DNA of 13,337 bases from Deltaproteobacteria bacterium (lineage in GTDB: Bacteria; Desulfobacterota; DSM-4660; Desulfatiglandales; HGW-15). The stretch spans positions 1 to 13,337 of the forward strand of contig JAFDIC010000058.1 in assembly GCA_019308525.1 (NCBI GenBank), read 5' to 3'. Shown one piece after another: positions 6,875 to 13,337 of this stretch (position 1 is its first letter; each line of letters starts with the position of its first letter). The notes below the pieces were generated by a model, which saw only the letters and a program-made list of their open reading frames with translations, was not told where the DNA came from and ran no database searches. The position numbers and the translations under genes were made by a program.

Positions 6875-8119
6875 ATGGTGCCCATGAGAATTGCAATGCT
6901 GAGTCTACATAGCTGCCCCCTGGGGAAGTTGGGCAGCGAAAACACCGGGGGCATGAGCGTCTATATCCGGGAACTGAGCAGGGAACTGGGGAAGCGCGGT
7001 CACCATGTTGATGTGTTCACGCGGTGCCACGGAGCGGGCCATTCTCCTGTTATGACGCTGGGAGAGAAAGCTCGTCTCATACACGTCAGGGCGGGGGAGG
7101 AGAGGGAGCTTGACAAGACATCCATATGGAGACATATGCCCGAATTCGTACACCGCGTAAAACGTTTCAGGGAGGAATCAGGGGTACATTACGATCTGAT
7201 ACATAGTCACTATTGGCTTTCGGGATGGGCAGGACGTCACTTGGCCTCTCTTTGGGGAGTTCCCCAGGTCATGATGTTTCACACCCTGGGCATGGTAAAA
7301 GAAGTAACCATGGGCTCCAGGGAACCTCAATTGCGTATCCCGTGCGAGAGGTCCCTGACAAGGGATTCCAGCCTAATCATCGCGCCCACTGAGAGAGAGA
7401 AGGATCTTCTCCTTCGATACTACGGTGCTTCCCCTGGGAATATCAGCGTCATTCCTTGCGGTGTTAATTTGGAGCTTTTCAGGACAATAGAGAAGGATTT
7501 TGCCAGGGACTATCTCGGGTTTAACGGAGAGCAGATCATCCTGTTCGTTGGTCGCATCGTTCCCCTGAAGGGAATAGACAGGTTGCTGCTGGCCCTCTCA
7601 TGCCTGAAGCCAAGGGATAATCTCAGGCTGGTGGTAATCGGTGGTGATGAGCAGTGCCAGGCGGAAGTGGACAGGTTGAAGAATCTCTCAGAGGATCTCA
7701 GGCTCAAGGATTGTGTCAGTTTCCTCGGGTTGGTGGGTCAAGAAAAGCTGCCCTACTTTTACAGTGCCGCTGACCTCTGCGTCTTCCCATCCTACTATGA
7801 AAGCTTCGGTCTTGTGGCCCTGGAGTCCTTGGCCTGCGGGACACCCGTAGTAGCCACCAATGTGGGAGACCTGGAAAATATCATCCTGGAGGGAAAGACC
7901 GGGTACGTAGTCCACGACAGTGACCCCGGAAGCCTGGCGGACAAGATAGCCCTTCTCCTTTCCCTGTCAAAGGCCAGAGGAGAGGCCATAGGATCGATCA
8001 GGTCATCCATAGCCCGGTACAGCTGGGACAATATCGCCGAGGCGATCCTGGGGGAATACAGGCGTATCACGGCGAATCACCGGGGCGAGATATGTGAGAA
8101 GGGGCGTGTTGCGCCGTAG
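6875..8119 (+). CDS. MshA-like GT4 glycosyltransferase
   Basis: The 414-residue GT-B retaining glycosyltransferase (family GT4) has an N-terminal acceptor domain with the Gly-rich loop GGMSVYIREL (25-34) and a C-terminal nucleotide-sugar domain with GR-x4-K (Arg227, Lys232) and the E-x7-E pair (Glu309, Glu317). It closely follows actinobacterial MshA, which joins GlcNAc to inositol-3-phosphate: IHSHYWLSG (109-117), HTLGMVKE (136-143), EPQLRI (150-155). The residues that in MshA (Corynebacterium glutamicum numbering, from memory) bind the acceptor phosphate, K78, Y110, T134 and R154, match Lys81, Tyr113, Thr137 and Arg154 here, with the first two spacings identical. This suggests a phosphorylated polyol or sugar acceptor. 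Other GT4 members (sucrose-phosphate synthase type, lipopolysaccharide enzymes) are alternatives. The start may be ATG 6875 (GAGGA five bases upstream) or ATG 6884. Second gene of a probable two-gene operon. Confidence 0.92.
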   Translation: MVPMRIAMLSLHSCPLGKLGSENTGGMSVYIRELSRELGKRGHHVDVFTRCHGAGHSPVMTLGEKARLIHVRAGEERELDKTSIWRHMPEFVHRVKRFREESGVHYDLIHSHYWLSGWAGRHLASLWGVPQVMMFHTLGMVKEVTMGSREPQLRIPCERSLTRDSSLIIAPTEREKDLLLRYYGASPGNISVIPCGVNLELFRTIEKDFARDYLGFNGEQIILFVGRIVPLKGIDRLLLALSCLKPRDNLRLVVIGGDEQCQAEVDRLKNLSEDLRLKDCVSFLGLVGQEKLPYFYSAADLCVFPSYYESFGLVALESLACGTPVVATNVGDLENIILEGKTGYVVHDSDPGSLADKIALLLSLSKARGEAIGSIRSSIARYSWDNIAEAILGEYRRITANHRGEICEKGRVAP

Positions 8120-8187
8120 TGTCCTTCTTTCCGAGTGGTTAGGGGTCCCCCGCCTCCTGGCCATATGGCAACTAAAGATCACACCGT

Positions 8188-8841
8188 TCAGGCGAGAAGG
8201 CTTCCTATCTCAAGTGGATGCTCAATCAGGGTCTTTGCCCCGGAGTCCAGTAATTCCTTTGAATCACGAAATCCCCACAAGGCCCCCACAGGATACATGC
8301 CTGCCGCGGAAGCGGTTTTCATGTCAACGCCGCTGTCGCCAAGGTAAAGGAAGCGGGACGGGTGTATGTTGAGACCCCTGGATATCTCCAGGGCGCCTGC
8401 GGGGCTGGGTTTTTGGGGCAAACCATCCCGCTGCCCGAGTACGAAAGCGAAATTCCACCTGGCCAGAAAATACTCAACACAACGCAGGGTAAAGGCATGG
8501 GCCTTATTAGAGAGTACCGCCATTCTCAAGCCCCGGGATTCAACCAGGTCCAGCATCTCAGCAATTCCGTCATAGGGTCTTGTTTTCGAATTCCAGTTGG
8601 TCCTGTATACTGCCAGAAAAGCCTCAAGGCATCTTCTGATATTATCCTCGGTGCGAGCCTCCTCCGGCAAGGCACGATATACCAGGGTTGGCGTTCCTTC
8701 GCCGATGAAATACCTGTATGATTCCGTAGGATGGAAGGGAAACCCCATTTCTGTGAGCACCTTGTTCATGGAGTCGGCCAAGTCTTCAAGGGTATGGAGC
8801 AGTGTACCATCCAGATCGAAGATTATCGCCTCGAAATTCAT
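8188..8841 (-). CDS. HAD-superfamily phosphatase, phosphoglycolate phosphatase-like
   Basis: Numbered from the likely start at ATG 8841, the product is 217 residues. All HAD motifs are present: motif I FDLDGTL (nucleophile Asp9, acid Asp11), motif II LSNK (Ser111), motif III Lys144 in QKPSP, motif IV LGDSGVDMKTA (Asp169, Asp173). A helical cap of type C1 fills about residues 18-88, as in Gph phosphoglycolate phosphatases. It removes phosphate from a small organic phosphate; the natural substrate is not readable. I prefer ATG 8841 because AAGG lies five bases upstream; a GTG at 8847 would add two residues. It converges on the GT4 gene with a 68-base gap and is divergent from the nitroreductase gene. 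A role in dephosphorylating the GT4 product is possible but unproven, since Gph-like enzymes are ubiquitous. Confidence 0.9.
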   Translation of the reverse strand: MNFEAIIFDLDGTLLHTLEDLADSMNKVLTEMGFPFHPTESYRYFIGEGTPTLVYRALPEEARTEDNIRRCLEAFLAVYRTNWNSKTRPYDGIAEMLDLVESRGLRMAVLSNKAHAFTLRCVEYFLARWNFAFVLGQRDGLPQKPSPAGALEISRGLNIHPSRFLYLGDSGVDMKTASAAGMYPVGALWGFRDSKELLDSGAKTLIEHPLEIGSLLA

Positions 8842-8914
8842 GATCACCTTTTAACTGGTCGGATGTTGTTTCGCAAAGGGGAGTTTAATCCGGCATCTGA
8901 GATAAAAATAACAT

Positions 8915-8956
8915 ATTGTATAGAAATTGCTACTCTAATAGTATAAACATAGTATA
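8915..8956. promoter_or_regulatory. Divergent promoter region with three phased ATAGTATA-type repeats
   Basis: In the AT-rich spacer between the HAD and nitroreductase genes, ATAGTATA occurs at 8938-8945 and 8949-8956, and ATTGTATA (one mismatch) at 8915-8922. The offsets are 23 and 11 bases, about two helical turns and one. A possible -35 TTGTAT (8916-8921) and -10 TAGTAT (8939-8944) with a 17-base spacer overlap these repeats. They could be a regulator's binding sites or simply overlapping promoter boxes. Confidence 0.4.
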
Positions 8957-9011
8957 TGCAAGGGCCTACACCATCACAGGGCAAAAGCAAAAATAGCAGG
9001 AGGGCGAAAGG

Positions 9012-9590
9012 ATGATGGATTTCAAAGAAATGGTGATTCAGAATCGCAGCTATCGACGGTTTGACGAATCATATACCATAACAAGGGAGACCCTCGTTGA
9101 GCTCATAGCCTTGGCTCGTTGTACTGCCTCCGCGGCCAATCTTCAACCATTGAAGTATATACTTTCCTGTGAAAAAGAGACGAATGACCTTATTTTTCCG
9201 TGCCTTGCGTGGGCGGGGTATTTGAAGGACTGGGATGGTCCTAGTCCAGGGGAACGTCCTACTGCATATGTGATCATATTACATGATGAGACAATTACAA
9301 AGAACGTCGGCTGTGATCACGGCATATCGGCCCAGACCATACTCCTGGGAGCGGTGGAAAGAGGCCTGGGCGGCTGCATGATAGCCTCAATCAAGAAAGA
9401 TATTTTGCGAAAGGAACTTGATATCCCGCAACACTTGAAAATTCTACTGGTAACTGCCATGGGCAAGCCTGCTGAAAAGGTAGTTCTGGAAGATGTGAAG
9501 CCCGGCGGGGACATTAAGTACTGGAGGGATGAAAATGATGTCCACCACGTGCCGAAAAGGCCACTGGACGAACTCATTATTGGGGGATAG
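9012..9590 (+). CDS. Nitroreductase-family flavoprotein
   Basis: The 192-residue protein is a small nitroreductase-fold FMN enzyme. It shows the N-terminal flavin-phosphate motif NRSYRRF (11-17), TASAANLQPLKYIL (38-51), the ERGLGGCMI segment (116-124) that lines the flavin, and the terminal ALGKP-like MGKPAEK (150-156). The C-terminus DIKYWRDENDVHHVPKRPLD (167-186) marks a conserved short subfamily found in anaerobes. The fold uses NAD(P)H to reduce nitro groups, quinones or related acceptors, usually as a homodimer; the physiological substrate of this subfamily is not established. ATG 9012 follows AGGAGG by eight bases; ATG 9015 is also possible. No signal peptide. A 100-base gap separates it from the M16 protease, so co-transcription is possible, since no clear terminator lies between. 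Confidence 0.92.
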   Translation: MMDFKEMVIQNRSYRRFDESYTITRETLVELIALARCTASAANLQPLKYILSCEKETNDLIFPCLAWAGYLKDWDGPSPGERPTAYVIILHDETITKNVGCDHGISAQTILLGAVERGLGGCMIASIKKDILRKELDIPQHLKILLVTAMGKPAEKVVLEDVKPGGDIKYWRDENDVHHVPKRPLDELIIGG

Positions 9591-9690
9591 GGGCCAGTGG
9601 CCCGGCAGATGGGAACCCACTCGATGGTCCACCCAAAAGCGGAGGGAAAAACAGGCTTTCATAACCTTTGACAGAAGCAAGGTGGGAAAA

Positions 9691-12600
9691 ATGAAAAGAA
9701 TTTTCAAGGCGTTACTCATCGCTTCATGCCTAATCTTTTTTGCGGCCAGCGTTTTCCAGGCAGTAGCCCAAGGCAGTGAGTTCGGGTTGGCCGTAAAGGA
9801 GTTTACCCTGGACAATGGCATGTTGTTCCTGGTGGTGGAGCGGCCCGTGTCTCCCCAGGTGGCATGCCGGCTGGCCATCAGGGCAGGAGCGGCCCTCGAG
9901 GAAAGGGGTAAGACGGGTATTGCCCATATGTTGGAACATATGATGTTCAAGGGCACAAAGAACTTTGGAACGCTTGATTACAAGCGGGATCAGGAATTGC
10001 AAGAAAAAATCGAGGCTGCATACCAGGTCATAAAGGCCGAACTGGTCAAGCGCCACCCTGACAGGGATTTGATCGCCAGGAAGAAGGCGGAAATGGCAAG
10101 GTTGAGAGAGGAGGTGCTCAAGATCTACGTTCCCCAGGCCTTTTCCTCGCAGCTAGGGAAAAACGGGGCCGTGAATGTCAATGCCTTCACAAGCATGGAC
10201 CAGACACAGTACCTCGCATCTCTTCCCTCAGACATGCTTGAGCAGTGGTTCTCCATTATCAGTGAGCAGCTCTTTGAGCCTGCCTGGAGGGAATTCTATG
10301 TTGAAAAGGAGGTGGTCCAGAGGGAGTGGGCCTATCGGTACATCAACAATCCCAATGGCGCCGCGTGGCTCGACCTAGATGCCCTTGCCTACACCGCGCA
10401 TCCCTATAGAAACCCTGTCATAGGCTGGAAGTCGGACATGGAGATGTTCAGTACCAGGGACGCCACGGAGTTTCACAGGGAATACTACAACCCGTCGAAC
10501 GCCGTATGCGTATTGGTGGGTGATGTGAGGGTGGAAGAGGTCCGGAGGCTGGCCAAGATCTACTTTGAAAGATATCCGGCTGGTAGGCGGGCACCTGAGA
10601 TAGTTACAAGGGAGCCCGTCCAGGAAGGGCCCAGGGAGAGCCTGCGGTACCTGAAGGGAGCCAGGACCCCGCTGGTGAGAATAGGGTTCCATGCGCCTCC
10701 CATGGGGGAGAAGGATTTCTATGCACTCGACGTGTTGAGCATGGTCTTGAGCTACGGGCACAGTTCGCGCATCAACCAGAACATCATCAACAGGGGCCTT
10801 GCAGACCGGGCCTGGGCAACAAACCTGGATACCAGATACGGCGGGCTTTTTGTCCTCGGCGGCTCCCCCAATGAGCCAGGGGAATTAGTGAGGGATGGGG
10901 TATCAGAAGCCCAGAAGCGCCGGATATACCTCAAGGTCTCCAGGGAGCTGGAAGAGATGCTTCTCAAAGAGGTGGAGGGCCTGAAGGAGAGACCTGTTTC
11001 CCGAAAGGAGCTGGAGCGGGTGATCAAGATGAACCAGAGGGCGCTTATAGAGAAGCTTCGTGACAACGAAGGGCTGGCCGGCACACTAGCCACACTGGAG
11101 ATACAGAAGGAATGGCGTTACCTGATGAGCTACCTGGACAGGCTCAGGGAGATTACTCCCCGAGAGATAATGGATGCGGCAGAGAAGTATCTCACCAGAG
11201 AGAGAAAGAATACCGTCTTCATAATGCCGGGCGGAAGGGCAGGGAGGCCGCCGATAAAGTACGAAGAGATGAGAACCATCAGCGGCAAGGCGGCCCTCCA
11301 GCTGGCAAAGCCGAAGTCCTTCGAGAACCACTCGATCTATCCTACCCCGCCCGGCTGGAAACATCCCCTGTCCTTTGAGCGACACCCTGAAAAGATAATT
11401 TATCCCAGGGCAGAGACCGCTTCAATAGGGGGCTCGAAGCTGTTCTACCTGCCTGACAGAGAGCTACCCCTTATCGACTTGACCATACTGGTCAAAGCCG
11501 GGAAGGTGGACTTGCCTCCTTCAAAAGCCGGTTTGGCGGGGATTCTCAGTGGATCCATCATACGGGGAGGTACGGAAAGATACGGCCCCGCGGTCCTTGC
11601 GGTCCTCTTGGACGAAAAGGCCATCGACTTGTCGGTTTCCATTGGAGAGGAGATGAGCTTCATCAATCTTTCCGTGATGAAGGAAGACTGGGAAAAGGGT
11701 TTGGAGATACTCGAAGAGGTGCTGAGACGCCCGAGATTCGATGCCCTGGTGCTGGATGCGGTCAAGAAACAGGCATTGTCGGCCCTAAAGAGGCAGAGCG
11801 AGGACGCCCAGGCCGTCAGCATGAGGGAGTGGAGGATTTGGCACTTCAAGGACCATCCCTATGGGCGAGATCCCTTGAAGGGGGTGGAAACCATCCCCCG
11901 CATCAGACGCGAGGATCTTACCGGGTTCTTGAAGACCTACTTTGTTCCGGGAAACATGGTCTTATGCCTGGCGGGGGACATTGAAAAGGAGAAGGCCATT
12001 GAGGATCTGGAGAGGTTCCTTGGCGGATTTGAGAAAAAGGAAGTGCCGGTACGGGACCTAGCGGAGCCCGGGGAGACCCCGCCGGTCATTGCACTCATAC
12101 ATAAACCCGGCCAGGTACAATCCCAGGTTACAATGGGGCTACCCGGTATAAAGCGCACGAATCCGGACTACTGGAAAATGGACCTCCTGGTACGTATCTT
12201 CGGGGGCAAGGACTCTCTGCTTTATACCAGGCTACGGGATGACCTCGGTCTTGTCTATTCTGCGGGTTTCTTCCAGTCATACAAGTGGAAGGCAGGTTTT
12301 CTGGCGGGTTATGTCGGCTGTAGGGCAGACAAGACCGCGGAATCCGTACGTGAAACCGTAAAGATAATGGATTCCTTGCGCAGGGAAGTGCCGGAGAGGG
12401 AACTGGAGCAAAAGCGGCTGGATTCCTTGAACAGCTTCGTGTTCAACGTGGATACGCCTGCCGAACTGGTAGAGGTATATGGCCGCTACTATATGAGGAA
12501 CGAGCCTTTAGACACCCTCGAGCGGATACAGGACTCCTTCATTGGCGCCACCAGGGAGGAGCTTGAATCCCTGGCCAGGAAATTTCTGGATCCCAAGAAG

Positions 12601-12723
12601 CTACAGGTCTTTGTAGTGGCAGACAAGACCATAGAGACAGCTCCTGGAGAGTCCCTGGAAGAGGACCTCGTGGCCCTGGCTCAGGAATTGGGGCTACCCT
12701 ACCGGGAAATGCCTCTGCGCTGA
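9691..12723 (+). CDS. Two-lobe M16 zinc metalloprotease, exported
   Basis: The 1010-residue protein begins with a signal peptide (MKRIFKALLIASCLIFFAAS, cleavage after AVAQ near residue 27), so it acts in the periplasm or beyond. The inverted zinc motif HMLEH (79-83) gives His79, catalytic Glu82 and His83; the third ligand is Glu212 in VVQRE. The usual gap from the second His to this Glu is near 76 residues, here it is 129, because of a charged, helix-forming insert at about 95-148. The second lobe (about 430 on) lacks HxxEH but keeps the substrate-binding Arg/Tyr pair in LYTRLRDDLGLVYS (844-857, Arg849 and Tyr856). This is the pitrilysin/insulinase clamshell layout in a single chain. Members degrade peptides and small proteins. 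An in-frame extension to 9529 is rejected because it overlaps the nitroreductase; ATG 9691 has AAGGTGGG upstream and yields the signal peptide. Confidence 0.93.
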   Translation: MKRIFKALLIASCLIFFAASVFQAVAQGSEFGLAVKEFTLDNGMLFLVVERPVSPQVACRLAIRAGAALEERGKTGIAHMLEHMMFKGTKNFGTLDYKRDQELQEKIEAAYQVIKAELVKRHPDRDLIARKKAEMARLREEVLKIYVPQAFSSQLGKNGAVNVNAFTSMDQTQYLASLPSDMLEQWFSIISEQLFEPAWREFYVEKEVVQREWAYRYINNPNGAAWLDLDALAYTAHPYRNPVIGWKSDMEMFSTRDATEFHREYYNPSNAVCVLVGDVRVEEVRRLAKIYFERYPAGRRAPEIVTREPVQEGPRESLRYLKGARTPLVRIGFHAPPMGEKDFYALDVLSMVLSYGHSSRINQNIINRGLADRAWATNLDTRYGGLFVLGGSPNEPGELVRDGVSEAQKRRIYLKVSRELEEMLLKEVEGLKERPVSRKELERVIKMNQRALIEKLRDNEGLAGTLATLEIQKEWRYLMSYLDRLREITPREIMDAAEKYLTRERKNTVFIMPGGRAGRPPIKYEEMRTISGKAALQLAKPKSFENHSIYPTPPGWKHPLSFERHPEKIIYPRAETASIGGSKLFYLPDRELPLIDLTILVKAGKVDLPPSKAGLAGILSGSIIRGGTERYGPAVLAVLLDEKAIDLSVSIGEEMSFINLSVMKEDWEKGLEILEEVLRRPRFDALVLDAVKKQALSALKRQSEDAQAVSMREWRIWHFKDHPYGRDPLKGVETIPRIRREDLTGFLKTYFVPGNMVLCLAGDIEKEKAIEDLERFLGGFEKKEVPVRDLAEPGETPPVIALIHKPGQVQSQVTMGLPGIKRTNPDYWKMDLLVRIFGGKDSLLYTRLRDDLGLVYSAGFFQSYKWKAGFLAGYVGCRADKTAESVRETVKIMDSLRREVPERELEQKRLDSLNSFVFNVDTPAELVEVYGRYYMRNEPLDTLERIQDSFIGATREELESLARKFLDPKKLQVFVVADKTIETAPGESLEEDLVALAQELGLPYREMPLR

Positions 12724-12757
12724 AATTAGGGTGCCAAAAAGGTTTCCAGCATATCTC

Positions 12758-12787
12758 TTGACAATTGTCATCAATAGCCAATATACT
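12758..12787 (+). promoter_or_regulatory. Sigma-70 promoter with palindromic operator over the -35 box
   Basis: TTGACA at 12758-12763 and TATACT at 12782-12787 have an 18-base spacer, a strong promoter pair facing the tctC-like gene. The perfect 12-bp palindrome TGACAATTGTCA (12759-12770) covers most of the -35 box. A symmetric site there would let a dimeric repressor block RNA polymerase. GntR-type regulators often control such transporters and bind short palindromes, but the regulator is not in this window. The leader to the start codon would be about 150 bases. Confidence 0.6.
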
Positions 12788-12943
12788 CAACGGTCTTTCG
12801 TGATATTGTTCGTTATTCTATGCAGTTATCCAGCAAACCCGAGAAACCAATAACCATTAGAAAGGAGGTAATGGGCAAAGGGAAGATGTGATAGAAAGAT
12901 CTTCAACCTGTAAACCAGACACAAACTGGAAAAGGAGGAAGCT

Positions 12944-13337
12944 ATGGTTACAAGAAGATTCTTGATTGGTTTTGCAGTCGTTTGCATGGTGCTGGCACCT
13001 GTTTTGGGTCAAGCGGAAGACTGGGCTCCCAAGGGTTCGATTAAGCTTCTGATTGCATTTGGGGCCGGGGGATCCACTGATACCCTGGGACGGTTGGTTG
13101 CAGCCCAGATCGAAGAAGACACGGGATGGAACATTATTGTGGAAAACAAACCCGGGGGCGGAGGTGTGGCTATGCTATCGGGGTTGATGAATGAGAAACC
13201 CGATGGTTTGACAATTGGATTGGCTGTGAATGTGCCCATACTCCTGAATTTGGCCAAACGAGCAGAGAAGCTACCGTTCAGAATCCATACTTTTGACTAC
13301 CTCGGTACCATTGCCAAGGGAGAAGTAGCACTGGTGG
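12944..13337 (+). CDS. TctC/Bug-family solute-binding protein (partial, runs off the window)
   Basis: Only the first 131 codons are present; no stop occurs before the right edge. The product starts with a signal peptide (MVTRRFLIGFAVVCMVLAPV, cleavage near the AEDW at about residue 25). It continues with the family hallmarks IKLLIAFGAGGSTDTLGRLV (37-56), a segment near 66-78 with VENKPGGGG, and the KPDGLTIG motif (87-94). TctC/Bug proteins are periplasmic binding proteins of about 320 residues that feed organic acids to the TctAB tripartite tricarboxylate transporter; many are orphans. The AGGAGG at 12934-12939 is well placed. A promoter with a palindromic site lies 157-186 bases upstream. 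Ligand unknown; the TctAB partners, if any, would be to the right of this window. Confidence 0.93.
   Translation, partial: MVTRRFLIGFAVVCMVLAPVLGQAEDWAPKGSIKLLIAFGAGGSTDTLGRLVAAQIEEDTGWNIIVENKPGGGGVAMLSGLMNEKPDGLTIGLAVNVPILLNLAKRAEKLPFRIHTFDYLGTIAKGEVALV

Noticed and set aside
8160..8169. GCCATATGGC palindrome between the convergent GT4 and HAD genes
   Set aside because: Ten bases with no loop or T-run; common by chance and not a terminator.
9591..9603. GGGCC-AGT-GGCCC palindrome right after the nitroreductase stop
   Set aside because: The stem is five pairs with a three-base loop and no T-run, so it is too weak to call a terminator.
9529..9690. In-frame upstream extension of the M16 protease
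   Set aside because: It would overlap the end of the nitroreductase gene and bury the signal peptide; ATG 9691 has its own ribosome binding site.
12861..12888. Very strong Shine-Dalgarno AAAGGAGGT followed by ATG and a five-codon frame, possible leader peptide
   Set aside because: The ATG is only two bases from the GGAGG core, too close for normal initiation, and the frame has no regulatory codon pattern. It may be a vestige.
1..13337. CRISPR arrays, tRNA or rRNA genes, attachment sites
   Set aside because: None seen: no regularly spaced repeats of suitable length, no cloverleaf-like segments and no rRNA-like blocks.

Overview
The window looks like a chromosomal segment of a Gram-negative bacterium. 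The gene families and protein style (TctC-type binding protein, M16 protease with signal peptide, LmbE-type deacetylase, CelD-type acyltransferase) suggest a Desulfobacterota/deltaproteobacterial lineage. That placement is an inference: no rRNA or other marker is present.

Layout. Positions 1-2474 are gene-poor and decayed. They hold about 890 bases with no convincing gene, a 212-codon gene broken by one in-frame amber codon (888-1526), and the wreck of an IS110-family element on the minus strand (transposase remnant 1718-2248, plus a possible bridge-RNA region at 2249-2431). From 2475 onward the DNA is densely coding: a small exported protein and a glyoxalase II-like metallo-beta-lactamase-fold hydrolase (probable operon), a convergent PIG-L/LmbE deacetylase, a divergent tandem-GNAT protein, then a CelD-type acyltransferase and a GT4 glycosyltransferase behind a near-consensus promoter and a structured leader. 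A HAD phosphatase converges on these. Next come a nitroreductase-family flavoprotein, a full-length two-lobe M16 zinc protease, and the start of a TctC-family solute-binding protein that runs off the right edge.

Most interesting reading. The GT4 protein is strikingly MshA-like: it keeps the sugar-donor motifs and also the four residues that in characterised MshA hold the phosphate of inositol-3-phosphate. Its near neighbours include an LmbE deacetylase (the MshB/BshB/Mca family), a 312-residue tandem GNAT (the architecture and length of MshD) and a HAD phosphatase (the class of activity needed after MshA). No MshC-like cysteine ligase is visible. The cluster may therefore make a pseudodisaccharide or a mycothiol-like metabolite outside Actinobacteria. 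Each family is common, so this is a hypothesis, not a result.

Regulatory features worth attention are the promoter and hairpin-rich leader at 5555-5774, three helically phased repeats at 8915-8956, and a 12-bp palindrome over the -35 box of the tctC-like promoter at 12758-12787.
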